Positions 36,430 to 49,864 are shown, numbered from the stretch's first letter. The stretch is DNA of 64,000 bases from Crossaster papposus (GCA_037893245.1 JBAIAA010000735.1:124001-188000), one strand, 5' to 3'. Numbers and translations are program-made. The notes: a model not told the origin generated them from the sequence alone.

Positions 36430-37010
36430 GCATGGTGGCGCAGTGGAAGCTTGCTGGGCCTATAACCCAGAGTGCCGAGGATCGAAACCTCGCTCTGCTA
36501 ACAAGTTTTTGGTATGACATGAGGTACTCGACTCAGAGAGACAAAGTAGACCCTTTCTTGGTCAGTAATCGAGAGTTCGGATGATCACAACCTCGGTCTG
36601 CTCAGTGGTGCAGTTGGAAGCGTGATGGGCCCATAACCCAGAGGCCCGAGGACCGAAACCTTGCTCTGCTAAAGAGGTATTTTTGCTTCACTGTTATTCA
36701 AATTTAATAATTATTTTAGAATGTTTTTATAATGTCTGCTTTTATTTTGTTTGTTGTTTTTCTAAATTTACATGAGGCATGGGTTATAAGCTTGCTGGGC
36801 CTATAACCCAGAGTGCCGAGGATCGAAACCTCGCTCTGCTAACAAGGTTTTGGTATGACATGAGGTACTCGACTCAGAGAGACAAAGTAGACCCTTTCTT
36901 GGTCAGTAATCGAGAGTTCGGATGATCACAACCTCGGTCTGCAGAGTGGTGCAGTTGGAAGCGTGATGGGCCCATAACCCAGAGGCCCGAGGACCGAAAC
37001 CTTGCTCTGC
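36430..37010 (+). repeat. Two compressed, deleted half-units (341-bp shift)
   Basis: R2 is fused directly to the D-loop region of a B copy at about 36601, and again with slightly different ends at about 36941, losing the spacer and the acceptor 5' side of B. Between them a C copy near 36776-36845 has its 5' part replaced by GGGTTATAAG. Diagnostic changes (GAGAGAC in R2, TAATCGAG) recur 341 bp apart, so the defective half-unit was duplicated. Confidence 0.75.
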
Positions 37011-37517
37011 TAAAGAGGTATTTTTGCTTCACTGTTATTCAAATTTAATAATTATTTTAGAATGGTTTTATAATGTCTGCTTTTATTTTGTTTGTTGTTT
37101 TTCTAAATTTACATGAGGCATGGTGGCGCAGTGGAAGCTTGCTGGGCCTATAACCCAGAGTGCCGAGGATCAAAACCTCGTTCTGCTGCTAATAAGTTTT
37201 TGGTATGACTTGAAGTACTCAACTCAGAGTGACAAAGTAGACCCTTTCTTAGTCAGTAACCGAGAGTTCGGATGATCACAACCTCGGTCTGCTCAGGATA
37301 ATTTTGTATTTGATAAGGATTTCATTTTCATTAAAAATAGTTACGCAGAGTAGTGCAGCGGGAGCGTGATGGGCCCATAGCCCAGAGGTCCGAGGACCAA
37401 AACCTCGCTTTGCTAACTAGGTATTTTTGCTTCACTGCTATTCACATTTAATAAATATTGTAGAATGTTTTTAGAATGTCTGCTTTCATTTTGTTTGCAT
37501 TTTCTAAATTTACATGA

Positions 37518-37589
37518 GGCATGGTGACGCAGTTAAAGCGTGCTGGGCCTATAACCCAGAGGTCCGAGGATCGAAACCTCGCTCTGCTA
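37518..37589 (+). tRNA. X module with UAU anticodon, A-type body
   Basis: Loop CCTATAA (UAU) with an A-type variable loop and T arm. G10 and G19 are both A, in addition to the usual G18 change. Probably a pseudogene. Confidence 0.55.
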
Positions 37590-37916
37590 ACAAGTTTTTG
37601 GTATGACATGAGGTACTCGACTCGGAGTGACAAAGTAGACACTTTCTTGGTCAGTACCCGAGGGTTTAGTTGACCACAACCTCGGTCTGCTCAGGATAAT
37701 TATTTCCTTGAAAGTGATTTCATTTTCATTACAAATAGTTACGCAGAGTGGTGCAGTGGGAAGCGTGATGGGCCCATAGCCCAGAGGTCCGAGGACCAAA
37801 ACCTCGCTTTGCTAACTAGGTATTTTTGCTTCACTGCTATTCACATTTAATAAATATTGTAGAATGTTTTTAGAATGTCTGCTTTCATTTTGTTTGCATT
37901 TTCTAAATTTACATGA

Positions 37917-37988
37917 GGCATGGTGACGCAGTTAAAGCGTGCTGGGCCTATAACCCAGAGGTCCGAGGATCGAAACCTCGCTCTGCTA
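37917..37988 (+). tRNA. X module with UAU anticodon, A-type body
   Basis: Duplicate of 37518-37589 at a 399-bp shift, with the same changes. Confidence 0.55.
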
Positions 37989-38718
37989 ACAAGTTTTTGG
38001 TATGACATGAGGTACTCGACTCGGAGTGACAAAGTAGACACTTTCTTGGTCAGTACCCGAGGGTTTAGTTGACCACAACCTCGGTCTGCTCAGGATAATT
38101 ATTTCCTTGAAAGTGATTTCATTTTCATTACAAATAGTTACGCAGAGTGGTGCAGTGGGAAGCGTGATGGGCCCATAACCCAGAGGCCCGAGGACCGAAA
38201 CCTCGCTCTGCTAAAGAGGTATTTTTGCTTCACTGTTATTCAAATTTAATAATTATTTTAGAATGTTTTTAGAATGTCTGCTTTTATTTTGTTTGTTGTT
38301 TTTCTAAATTTACATGAGGCATGGTGGCGCAGTGGAAGCTTGCTGGGCCTATAACCCAGAGTGCCGAGGATCAAAACCTCGTTCTGCTGCTAATAAGTTT
38401 TTGGTATGACTTGAAGTACTCGACTAAGAGTGACAAAGTAGACCCTTTCTTGGTCACTAACCGAGAGTTCGGATGATCACAACCTCGGTCTGCTCAGGAT
38501 AATTTTGTATTTGATAGGGATTTCATTTTCATTAAAAATAGTTACGCAGAGTAGTGCAGCGGGAGCGTGATGGGCCCATAGCCCAGAGGTCCGAGGACCA
38601 AAACCTCGCTTTGCTAACTAGGTATTTTTGCTTCACTGCTATTCACATTTAATAAATATTGTAGAATGTTTTTAGAATGTCTGCTTTCATTTTGTTTGCA
38701 TTTTCTAAATTTACATGA

Positions 38719-38790
38719 GGCATAGTGGCGCAGTTGAAGCGTGCTGGGCCCATAACCCAGAGGTCCGAGGATCGAAACCTCGCTCTGCTA
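38719..38790 (+). tRNA. A-type tRNA-iMet(CAU)-like copy
   Basis: Matches the reference A copy. Confidence 0.7.
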
Positions 38791-39921
38791 ACAAGTTTTT
38801 GGTATGACATGAGGTACTCGACTCGGAGTGACAAAGTAGACACTTTCTTGGTCAGTACCCGAGAGTTTGGTTGACCACAACTTCGGTCTGCTCAGGATAA
38901 TTATTTCCTTGAAAGTGATTTCATTTTCATTACAAACAGTTACGCAGAGTGGTGCAGTGAGAAGCGTGATGGGCCCATAACCCAGAGGCCCGAGGACCGA
39001 AACCTCGCTCTGCTAAAGAGGTATTTTTGCTTCACTGTTATTCAAATTTAATAATTATTTTAGAATGTTTTTAGAATGTTTGCTTTTATTTTGTTTGTTG
39101 TTTTTCTAAATTTACATGAGGCATGGTGGCGCAGTGGAAGTTGGCTGGGCCTATAACCCAGAGTGCCGAGGATCAAAACCTCGTTCTGCTGCTAATAAGT
39201 TTCGGGTATGACTTGAAGTACTCGACTCGGAGTGACAAAGTAGACACTTTCTTGGTCAGTACCCGAGAGTTCGGATGATCACAACCTCGGTCTGCTCAGG
39301 ATAATTATTTCCTTGAAAGTGATTTCATTTTCATTACAAATTACGCAGAGTGGTGCAGTGGGAAGCGTGATGGGCCCATAACCCAGAGGCCCGAGGACCG
39401 AAACCTCGCTCTGCTAAAGAGGTATTTTTGCTTCACTGTTATTCAAATTTAATAATTATTTTAGAATGTTTTTAGAATGTCTGCTTTTATTTTGTTTGTT
39501 GTTTTTCTAAATTTACATGAGGCATGGTGGCGCAGTGGAAGCTTGCTGGGCCTATAACCCAGAGTGCCGAGGATCAAAACCTCGTTCTGCTGCTAATAAG
39601 TTTTTGGTATGACTTGAAGTACTCGACTCAGAGTGACAAAGTAGACCCTTTCTTGGTCAGTAACCGAGAGTTCGGATGATCACAACCTCGGTCTGCTCAG
39701 GATAATGTTGTATTTGATAGGGATTTCATTTTCATTAAAAATAGTTACGCAGAGTAGTGCAGCGGGAGCGTGATGGGCCCATAGCCCAGAGTTCCGAGGA
39801 CCAAAACCTCGCTTTGCTAACTAGGTATTTTTGCTTCACTGCTATTCACATTTAATAAATATTGTAGAATGTTTTTAGAATGTCTGCTTTCATTTTGTTT
39901 TCATTTTCTAAATTTACATGA

Positions 39922-39993
39922 GGCATAGTGGCGCAGTTGAAGCGTGCTGGGCCCATAACCCAGAGGTCCGAGGATCGAAACCTCGCTCTGCTA
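39922..39993 (+). tRNA. A-type tRNA-iMet(CAU)-like copy
   Basis: Matches the reference; 1,203 bp after the previous A because an extra half-unit intervenes. Confidence 0.7.
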
Positions 39994-41124
39994 ACAAGTT
40001 TTTGGTATGACATGAGGTACTCGACTCGGAGTGACAAAGTAGACACTTTCTTGGTCAGTACCCGAGAGTTTGGTTGACCACAACTTCGGTCTGCTCAGGA
40101 TAATTATTTCCTTGAAAGTGATTTCATTTTCATTACAAATAGTTACGCAGAGTGGTGCAGTGAGAAGCGTGATGGGCCCATAACCCAGAGGCCCGAGGAC
40201 CGAAACCTCGCTCTGCTAAAGAGGTATTTTTGCTTCACTGTCATTCAAATTTAATAATTATTTTAGAATGTTTTTAGAATGTCTGCTTTTATTTTGTTTG
40301 TTGTTTTTCTAAATTTACATGAGGCATGGTGGCGCAGTGGAAGCTTGCTGGGCCTATAACCCAGAGTGCCGAGGATCAAAACCTCGTTCTGCTGCTAATA
40401 AGTTTCTGGTATGACTTGAAGTACTCGACTCGGAGTGACAAAGTAGACACTTTCTTGGTCAGTACCCGAGAGTTTGGTTGACCACAACCTCGGTCTGCTC
40501 AGGATAATTATTTCCTTGAAAGTGATTTCATTTTCATTACAAATTACGCAGAGTGGTGCAGTGGGAAGCGTGATGGGCCCATAACCCAGAGGCCCGAGGA
40601 CCGAAACCTCGCTCTGCTAAAGAGGTATTTTTGCTTCACTGTTATTCAAATTTAATAATTATTTTAGAATGTTTTTAGAATGTCTGCTTTTATTTTGTTC
40701 GTTGTTTTTCTAAATTTACATGAGGCATGGTGGCGCAGTGGAAGCTTGCTGGGCCTATAACCCAGAGTGCCGAGGATCAAAACCTCGTTCTGCTGCTAAT
40801 AAGTTTCTGGTATGACTTGAAGTACTCGACTCGGAGTGACAAAGTAGACCCTTTCTTGGTCAGTAACCGAGAGTTCGGATGATCACAACCTCGGTCTGCT
40901 CAGGATAATTTTGTATTTGATAGGGATTTCATTTTCATTAAAAATAGTTACGCAGAGTAGTGCAGCCGGAGCGTGATGGGCCCATAGCCCAGAGGTCCGA
41001 GGACCAAAACCTCGCTTTGCTAACTAGGTATTTTTGCTTCACTGCTATTCACATTTAATAAATATTGTAGAATGGTTTTAGAATGTCTGCTTTCATTTTG
41101 TTTGCATTTTCTAAATTTACATGA

Positions 41125-41196
41125 GGCATAGTGGCGCAGTTGAAGCGTGCTGGGCCCATAACCCAGAGGTCCGAGGATCGAAACCTCGCTCTGCTA
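41125..41196 (+). tRNA. A-type tRNA-iMet(CAU)-like copy
   Basis: Matches the reference; the unit shares rare variants with sequence 12,740 bp upstream. Confidence 0.7.
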
Positions 41197-41928
41197 ACAA
41201 GTTTTTGGTATGACATGAGGTACTCGACTCGGAGTGACAAAGTAGACACTTTCTTGGTCAGTACCCGAGAGTTTGGTTGACCACAACCTCGGTCTGCTCA
41301 GGATAATTATTTCCTTGAAAGTGATTTCATTTTCATTACAAATAGTTACGCAGAGTGGTGCAGTGGGAAGCGTGATGGGCCCATAACCCAGAGGCCCGAG
41401 GACCGAAACCTCGCTCTGCTAAAGAGGTATTTTTGCTTCACTGTTATTCAAATTTAATAATTATTTTAGAATGTTTTTAGAATGTCTGCTTTTATTTTGT
41501 TTGTTGTTTTTCTAAATTTACATGAGGCATGGTGGCGCAGTGGAAGCTTGCTGGGCCTATAACCCAGAGTGCCGAGGATCAAAACCTCGTTCTGCTGCTA
41601 ATAAGTTTTTGGTATGACTTGAAGTACTCGACTAAGAGTGACAAAGTAGACCCTTTCTTGGTCAGTAACCGAGAGTTCGGATGATCACAACCTCGGTCTG
41701 CTCAGGATAATTTTGTATTTGATAGGGATTTCATTTTCATTAAAAATAGTTACGCAGAGTAGTGAATCGGGAGCGTGATGGGCCCATAACCCAGAGGTCC
41801 GAGGACCAAAACCTCGCTTTGCCAACGAGGTATTTTTGCTTGACTGCTATTAACATTTAATAAATATTTTAGAATGTTTTTAGAATGTCTGCTTTTATTT
41901 TGTGTGTTGTTTTTCTAAATTTACATGA

Positions 41929-42000
41929 GGCATGGTGGCGCAGTTGAAGCGTGCTGGGCCTATAACCCAGAGTGCCGAGGATCAAAACCTCGTTCTGCTG
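41929..42000 (+). pseudogene. A/C mosaic X module, UAU anticodon
   Basis: The D arm is A-type (TTGAAGCG) while anticodon, variable loop and 3' end are C-type. A mosaic best explained by gene conversion. Confidence 0.6.
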
Positions 42001-42329
42001 CTAACAAGTTTTTGGTATGACTTGAAGTACTCGACTCAGAGTGACAAAGTAGACCCTTTCTTGGTCAGTAACCGAGAGTTCGGATGATCACAACCTCGGT
42101 CTGCTCAGGATAATTTTGTATTTGATAGGGATTTCATTTTCATTAAAAATAGTTACGCAGAGTAGTGCAGCGGGAGCGTGATGGGCCCATAACCCAGAGG
42201 TCCGAGGACCCAAACCTCGCTTTGCTAACGAGGTATTTTTGCTTCACTGCTATTCACATTTACTAAATATTGTAGAATGTTTTTAGAATGTCTGCTTTCA
42301 TTTTGTTTGCATTTTCTAAATTTACATGA

Positions 42330-42401
42330 GGCATAGTGGCGCAGTTGAAGCGTGCTGGGCCCATAACCCAGTGGTCCGAAGATCGAAACCTCGCTCTGCT
42401 A
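42330..42401 (+). tRNA. A-type tRNA-Met(CAU)-like copy, variant
   Basis: A variable-region A to T change and G52 to A; followed by R2. Confidence 0.6.
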
Positions 42402-42727
42402 ACAAGTTTTTGGTATGACTTGAAGTACTCGACTCAGAGTGACAAAGTAGACCCTTTCTTGGTCAGTAACCGAGAGTTCGGATGATCACAACCTCGGTCT
42501 GCTCAGGATAATTTTGTATTTGATAGGAATTTAATTTTCATTAAAAATAGTTGCGCAGAGTAGTGCAGCGGGAGCGTGATGGGCCCATAACCCAGAGGTC
42601 CGAGGACCAAAACTTCGCTTTGCTAACGAGGTATTTTTGCTTCACTGCTATTTACATTTAATAAATATTGTAGAATGTTTTTAGAATGTCTGCTTTCATT
42701 TTGTTTGCATTTTCTAAATTTACATGG

Positions 42728-42793
42728 GGCATAGTGGCGCAGTTGAAGCGTGCTGGGGCCCAGAGGTCCGAGGATCGAAACCTCGCTTTGCTA
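42728..42793 (+). pseudogene. A-type module with anticodon loop deleted
   Basis: 66 nt; six bases are missing so that GGGGCCC replaces the loop and CAU is lost. Independent of the D-module deletions at 12-15 kb. 68 is also T. Confidence 0.85.
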
Positions 42794-43522
42794 ACAAGTT
42801 TTTGGTAAGACATGAGGTACTCGACTCGGAGTGACAAAGTAGACACTTTCTTGGTCAGTACCCGAGAGTTTGGTTGACCACAACCTCGGTCTGCTCAGGA
42901 TAATTATTTCTTTGAAAGTGATTTCATTTTCATTACAAATAGTTACGCAGAGTGGTGCAGTGGGAGCGTGATGGGCCCATAACCCAGAGGCCCGAGGACC
43001 GAAACCTCGCTCTGCTAAAGAGGTATTTTTGCTTCACTGTTATTCAAATTTAATAAATATTTTAGAATGTTTTTAGAATGTCTGCTTTTATTTTGTTTGT
43101 TGTTTTTCTAAATTTACATGAGGCATGGTGGCGCAGTGGAAGCTTGCTGGGCCTATAACCCAGAGTGCCGAGGATCAAAACCTCGTTCTGCTGCTAATAA
43201 GTTTTTGGTATGACTTGAAGTACTCGAGTCAGAGTGACAAAGTAGACCCTTTCTTGGTCAGTAACCGAGAGTTCGGATGATCACAACCTCGGTCTGCTCA
43301 GGATAATTTTGTATTTGATAGGGATTTCATTTTCATTAAAAATAGTTACGCAGAGTAGTGCAGCGGGAGCGTTATGGGCCCATAACCCAGAGGTCCGAGG
43401 ACCAAAACCTTGCTTTGCCAACGAGGTATTTTTGCTTCACTGCTATTCACATTTAATAAATATTGTAGAATGTTTTTAGAATGTCTGCTTTCATTTTGTT
43501 TGCATTTTCTAAATTTACATGA

Positions 43523-43594
43523 GGCATAGTGGCGCAGTTGAAGCGTGCTGGGCCCATAACCCAGAGGTCCGAGGATCGAAACCTCGCTCTGCTA
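43523..43594 (+). tRNA. A-type tRNA-iMet(CAU)-like copy
   Basis: Matches the reference A copy. Confidence 0.7.
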
Positions 43595-44323
43595 ACAAGT
43601 TTTTGGTATGACATGAGGTACTCGACTCGGAGTGACAAAGTAGACACTTTCTTGGTCAGTACCCGAGAGTTTGGTTGACCACAACCTCAGTCTGCTCAGG
43701 ATAATTATTTCTTTGAAAGTGATTTCATTTTCATTACAAATAGTTACGCAGAGTGGTGCAGTGGGAGCGTGATGGGCCCATAACCCAGAGGCCCGAGAAC
43801 CGAAACCTCGCTCTGCTAAAGAGGTATTTTTGCTTCACTGTTATTCAAATTTAATAAATATTTTAGAATGTTTTTAGAATGTCTGCTTTTATTTTGTTTG
43901 TTGTTTTTCTAAATTTACATGAGGCATGGTGGCGCAGTGGAAGCTTGCTGGGCCTATAACCCAGAGTGCAGAGGATCAAAACCTCGTTCTGCTGCTAATA
44001 AGTTTTTGGTATGACTTGAAGTACTCGACTCAGAGTGAGAAAGTAGACCCTTTCTTGGTCAGTAACCGAGAGTTCGGATGATCACAACCTCGGTCTGCTC
44101 AGGATAATTTTGTATTTGATAGGGATTTCATTTTCATTAAAAATAGTTACGCAGAGTAGTGCAGCGGGAGCGTTATGGGCCCATAACCCAGAGGTCCGAG
44201 GACCAAAACCTCGCTTTGCCAACGAGGTATTTTTGCTTCACTGCTATTCACATTTAATAAATATTGTAGAATGTTTTTAGAATGTCTGCTTTCATTTTGT
44301 TTGCATTTTCTAAATTTACATGA

Positions 44324-44395
44324 GGCATAGTGGCGCAGTTGAAGCGTGCTGGGCCCATAACCCAGAGGTCCGAGGATCGAAACCTCGCTCTGCTA
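44324..44395 (+). tRNA. A-type tRNA-iMet(CAU)-like copy
   Basis: Matches the reference A copy. Confidence 0.7.
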
Positions 44396-44721
44396 ACAAG
44401 TTTTTGGTATGACATGAGGTACTCGACTCGGAGTGACAAAGTAGACACTTTCTTGGTCAGTACCCGAGAGTTTGGTTGACCACAACCTCGGTCTGCTCAG
44501 GATAATTATTTCTTTGAAAGTGATTTCATTTTCATTACAAATAGTTACGCAGAGTGGTGCAGTGGGAGCGTGATGGGCCCATAACCCAGAGGCCCGAGAA
44601 CCGAAACCTCGCTCTGCTAAAGAGGTATTTTTGCTTCACTGTTATTCAAATTTAATAAATATTGTAGAATGTTTTTAGAATGTTTGCTTTCATTTTGTTT
44701 GAATTTTCTAAATTTACATGA

Positions 44722-44793
44722 GGCATAGTGGCGCAGTTGAAGCGTGCTGGGCCCATAACCCAGAGGTCCGAGGATCGAAACCTCGCTCTGCTA
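44722..44793 (+). tRNA. A-type tRNA-iMet(CAU)-like copy
   Basis: Matches the reference; 398 bp after the previous A copy, behind a B-type spacer as at 30435. Confidence 0.7.
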
Positions 44794-45119
44794 ACAAGTT
44801 TTTGGTATGACATGAGGTACTCGACTCGGAGTGACAAAGTAGACACTTTCTTGGTCAGTACCCGAGAGTTTGGTTGACCACAACCTCGGTCTGCTCAGGA
44901 TAATTATTTCCATGAAAGTGATTTCATTTTCATTACAAATAGTTACGCAGAGTAGTGAATCGGGAGCGTGATGGGCCCATAGCCCAGAGGTCTGAGGACC
45001 AAAACCTCGCTTTGCTAACTAGGTATTTTTGCTTCACTGCTATTCACATTTAATAAATATTGTAGAATGTTTTTAGAATGTCTGCTTTCATTTTGTTTGC
45101 ATTTTCTAAATTTACATGA

Positions 45120-45191
45120 GGCATAGTGGCGCAGTTGAAGCGTGCTGGGCCCATAACCCAGAGGTCCGAAGATCGAAACCTCGCTCTGCTA
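45120..45191 (+). tRNA. A-type tRNA-Met(CAU)-like copy, variant
   Basis: G52 to A in the T stem; followed by R2, as at 30833. Confidence 0.6.
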
Positions 45192-45916
45192 ACAAGTTTT
45201 TGGTATGACTTGAAGTACTCGACTCAGAGTGACAAAGTAGACCCTTTCTTGGTCAGTAACCGAGAGTTCGGATGATCACAACCTCGGTCTGCTCAGGATA
45301 ATTTTGTATTTGAAAGTGATTTCATTACAAATAGTTACGCAGAGTGGTGCAGTGGGAGCGTGATGGGCCCATAACCCAGAGGCCCGAGGACCGAAACCTC
45401 GCTCTGCTAAAGAGGTATTTTTGCTTCACTGTTATTCAAATTTAATAAATATTTTAGAATGTTTTTAGAATGTCTGCTTTTATTTTGTTTGTTGTTTTTC
45501 TAAATTTACATGAGGCATGGTGGCGCAGTGGAAGCTTGCTGGGCCTATAACCCAGAGTGCCGAGGATCAAAACCTTGTTCTGCTGCTAATAAGTTTTTGG
45601 TATGACTTGAAGTACTCGACTCAGAGTGACAAAGTAGACCCTTTCTTGGTCAGTAAACGAGAGTTCGGATGATCACAACCTCGGTCTGCTCAGGATAATT
45701 TTGTATTTGATAGGGATTTCGTTTTCATTAAAAATAGTTACGCAGAGTAGTGCAGCGGGAGCGTGATGGGCCCATAACCCAGAGGTCCGAGGACCAAAAC
45801 CTCGCTTTGCTAAGGAGATATTTTTGCTTCACTGCTATTAACATTTAATAAATATTTTAGAATGTTTTGAGATTGTCTGCTTTTATTTTGTGTGTTGTTT
45901 TTCTAAATTTACATGA

Positions 45917-45988
45917 GGCATGGTGGCGCAGTTGAAGCGTGCTGGGCCTATAACCCAGAGGTCCGAGGATCGAAACCTCGCTCTGCTA
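45917..45988 (+). tRNA. X module with UAU anticodon, A-type body
   Basis: Loop CCTATAA with an otherwise A-type D arm, T arm and 3' end; position 6 is G as in C copies. Confidence 0.55.
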
Positions 45989-46717
45989 ACAAGTTTTTGG
46001 TATGACATGAGGTACTCGACTCGGAGTGACAAAGTAGACACTTTCTTGGTCAGTACCCGAGAGTTTGGTTGACCACAACCTCGGTCTGCTCAGGATAATT
46101 ATTTCCTTGAAAGTGATTTCATTTTCATTACAAATAGTTACGCAGAGTGGTGCAGTGGGAGCGTGATGGGCCCATAACCCAGAGGCCCGAGGACCGAAAC
46201 CTCGCTCTGCTAAAGAGGTATTTTTGCTTCACTGTTATTCAAATTTAATAAATATTTTAGAATGTTTTTAGAATGTCTGCTTTTATTTTGTTTGTTGTTT
46301 TTCTAAATTTACATGAGGCATGGTGGCGCAGTGGAAGCTTGCTGGGCCTATAACCCAGAGTGCCGAGGATCAAAACCTTGTTCTGCTGCTAATAAGTTTT
46401 TGGTATGACTTGAAGTACTCGACTCAGAGTGACAAAGTAGACCCTTTCTTGGTCAGTAACCGAGAGTTCGGATGATCACAACCTCGGTCTGCTCAGGATA
46501 ATTTTGTATTTGATAGGGATTTCATTTTCATTAAAAATAGTTACGCAGAGTAGTGCAGCGGGAGCGTGATGGGCCCATAACCCAGAGGTCCGAGGACCAA
46601 AACCTCGCTTTGCTAACGAGGTATTTTTGCTTCACTGCAATTCACATTTAATAAATATTGTAGAATGTTTTTAGAATGTCTGCTTTCATTTTGTTTGCAT
46701 TTTCTAAATTTACATGA

Positions 46718-46789
46718 GGCATAGTGGCGCAGTTGAAGTGTGCTGGGCCCATAACCCAGAGGTCCGAGGATCGAAACCTCGCTCTGCTA
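46718..46789 (+). tRNA. A-type tRNA-Met(CAU)-like copy, variant
   Basis: C23 to T leaves a G-U pair in the D stem. Confidence 0.65.
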
Positions 46790-47499
46790 ACAAGTTTTTG
46801 GTATGACATGAGGTACTCGACTCGGAGTGACAAAGTAGACACTTTCTTGGTCAGTACCCGAGAGTTTGGTTGACCACAACCTCGGTCTGCTCAGGATAAT
46901 TATTTCCTTGAAAGTGATTTCATTTTCATTACAAATAGTTACGCAGAGTGGTGCAGTGAGAAGCGTGATGGGCCCATAACCCAGAGGCCCGAGGACCGAA
47001 ACCTCGCTCTGCTAAAGAGGTATTTTTGCTTCACTGTTATTCAAATTTAATAAATATTTTAGAATGTTTTTAGAATGTCTGCTTTTATTTTGTTTGTTGT
47101 TTTTCTAAATTTACATGAGGCATGGTGGCGCAGTGGAAGCTTGCTGGGCCTATTACCCAGAGTGCCGAGAATCAAAACCTTGTTCTGCTGCTAATAAGTA
47201 CTCGACTCAGAGTGACAAAGTAGACCCTTTCTTGGTCAGTAACCGAGAGTTCGGATGATCACAACCTCGGTCTGCTCAGGATAATTTTGTATTTGATAGG
47301 GATTTCATTTTCATTAAAATAGTTACGCAGAGTAGTGCAGCGGGAGCGTGATGGGCCCATAACCCAGAGGTCCGAGGACCAAAACCTCGCTTTGCTAACG
47401 AGGTATTTTTGCTTCACTGCTATTCACATTTAATAAATATTGTAGAATGTTTTTAGAATGTCTGCTTTCATTTTGTTTGCATTTTCTAAATTTACATGA

Positions 47500-47571
47500 G
47501 GCATAGTGGCGCAGTTAAAGCGTGCTGGGCCCATAACCCAGAGGTCCGAGGATCGAAACCTCGCTCTGCTA
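47500..47571 (+). tRNA. A-type tRNA-Met(CAU)-like copy, variant
   Basis: G19 to A in the D loop, so both G18 and G19 are lost. Confidence 0.6.
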
Positions 47572-48281
47572 ACAAGTTTTTGGTATGACATGAGGTACTT
47601 GACTCGGAGTGACAAAGTAGACACTTTCTTGGTCAGTACCCGAGAGTTTGGTTGACCACAACCTCGGTCTGCTCAGGATAATTATTTCCTTGAAAGTGAT
47701 TTCATTTTCATTACAAATAGTTACGCAGAGTGGTGCAGTGGGAGCGTGATGGGCCCATAACCCAGAGGCCCGAGGACCGAAACCTCGCTCTGCTAAAGAG
47801 GTATTTTTGCTTCACTGTTATTCAAATTTAATAAATATTTTAGAATGTTTTTAGAATGTCTGCTTTTATTTTGTTTGTTGTTTTTCTAAATTTACATGAG
47901 GCATGGTGGCGCAGTGGAAGCTTGCTGGGCCTATAACCCAGAGTGCCGAGAATCAAAACCTTGTTCTGCTGCTAATAAGTACTCGACTCAGAGTGACAAA
48001 GTAGACCCTTTCTTGGTCAGTAACCGAGAGTTCGGATGATCACAACCTCGGTCTGCTCAGGATAATTTTGTATTTGATAGGGATTTCATTTTCATTAAAA
48101 ATAGTTACGCAGAGTAGTGCAGCGGGAGCGTGATGGGCCCATAACCCAGAGGTCCGAGGACCAAAACCTCGCTTTGCTAACGAGGTATTTTTGCTTCACT
48201 GCTATTCACATTTAATAAATATTGTAGAATGTTTTTAGAATGTCTGCTTTCATTTTGTTTGCATTTTCTAAATTTACATGA

Positions 48282-48353
48282 GGCATAGTGGCGCAGTTGA
48301 AGCGTGCTGGGCCCATAACCCAGAGGTCCGAGGATCGAAACCTCGCTCTGCTA
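48282..48353 (+). tRNA. A-type tRNA-iMet(CAU)-like copy
   Basis: Matches the reference A copy. Confidence 0.7.
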
Positions 48354-49082
48354 ACAAGTTTTTGGTATGACATGAGGTACTCGACTTAGAGTGACAAAGT
48401 AGACACTTTCTTGGTCAGTACCCGAGAGTTTGGTTGACCACAACCTCGGTCTGCTCAGGATAATTATTTCTTTGAAAGTGATTTCATTTTCATTACAAAT
48501 AGTTACGCAGAGTGGTGCAGTGGGAGCGTGATGGGCCCATAACCCAGAGGCCCGAGGACCGAAACCTTGCTCTGCTAAAGAGGTATTTTTGCTTCACTGT
48601 TATTCAAATTTAATAAATATTTTAGAATGTTTTTAGAATGTCTGCTTTTATTTTGTTTGTTGTTTTTCTAAATTTACATGAGGCATGGTGGCGCAGTGGA
48701 AGCTTGCTGGGCCTATAACCCAGAGTGCCGAGGATCAAAACCTTGTTCTGCTGCTAATAAGTTTTTGGTATGACTTGAAGTACTCGACTCAGAGTGACAA
48801 AGTAGACCCTTTCTTGGTCAGTAACCGAGAGTTCGGATGATCACAACCTCGGTCTGCTCAGGATAATTTTGTATTTGATAGGGATTTCATTTTCATTAAA
48901 AATAGTTACGCAGAGTAGTGCAGCGGGAGCGTGATGGGCCCATAACCCAGAGGTCCGAGGACCAAAACCTCGCTTTGCTAACGAGGTATTTTTGCTTCAC
49001 TGCTATTCACATTTAATAAATATTGTAGAATGTTTTTAGAATGTCTGCTTTCATTTTGTTTGTATTTTCTAAATTTACATGA

Positions 49083-49154
49083 GGCATAGTGGCGCAGTTG
49101 AAGCGTGCTGGGCCCATAACCCAGAGGTTCGAGGATCGAAACCTCGCTCTGCTA
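49083..49154 (+). tRNA. A-type tRNA-iMet(CAU)-like copy, variant
   Basis: C48 to T in the variable loop only. Confidence 0.65.
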
Positions 49155-49864
49155 ACAAGTTTTTGGTATGACATGAGGTACTCGACTTGGAGTGACAAAG
49201 TAGACACTTTCTTGGTCAGTACCCGAGAGTTTGGTTGACCACAACCTCGGTCTGCTCAGGATAATTATTTCTTTGAAAGTGATTTCATTTTCATTACAAA
49301 TAGTTACGCAGAGTGGTGCAGTGGGAGCGTGATGGGCCCATAACCCAGAGGCCCGAGGACCAAAACCTCGCTCTGCTAAAGAGGTATTTTTGCTTCACTG
49401 TTATTCAAATTTAATAAATATTTTAGAATGTTTTTAGAATGTCTGCTTTTATTTTGTTTGTTGTTTTTCTAAATTTACATGAGGCATGGTGGCGCAGTGG
49501 AAGCTTGCTGGGCCTATAACCCAGAGTGCCGAGAATCAAAACCTTGTTCTGCTGCTAATAAGTACTCGACTCAGAGTGACAAAGTAGACCCTTTCTTGGT
49601 CAGTAACCGAGAGTTCGGATGATCACAACCTCGGTCTGCTCAGGATAATTTTGTATTTGATAGGGATTTCATTTTCATTAAAAATAGTTACGCAGAGTAG
49701 TGCAGCGGGAGCGTGATGGGCATATAACCCAGAGGTCCGAGGACCAAAACCTCGCTTTGCTAACGAGGTATTTTTGCTTCACTGCTATTCACATTTAATA
49801 AATATTGTAGAATGTTTTTAGAATGTCTGCTTTCATTTTGTTTGCATTTTCTAAATATACATGA

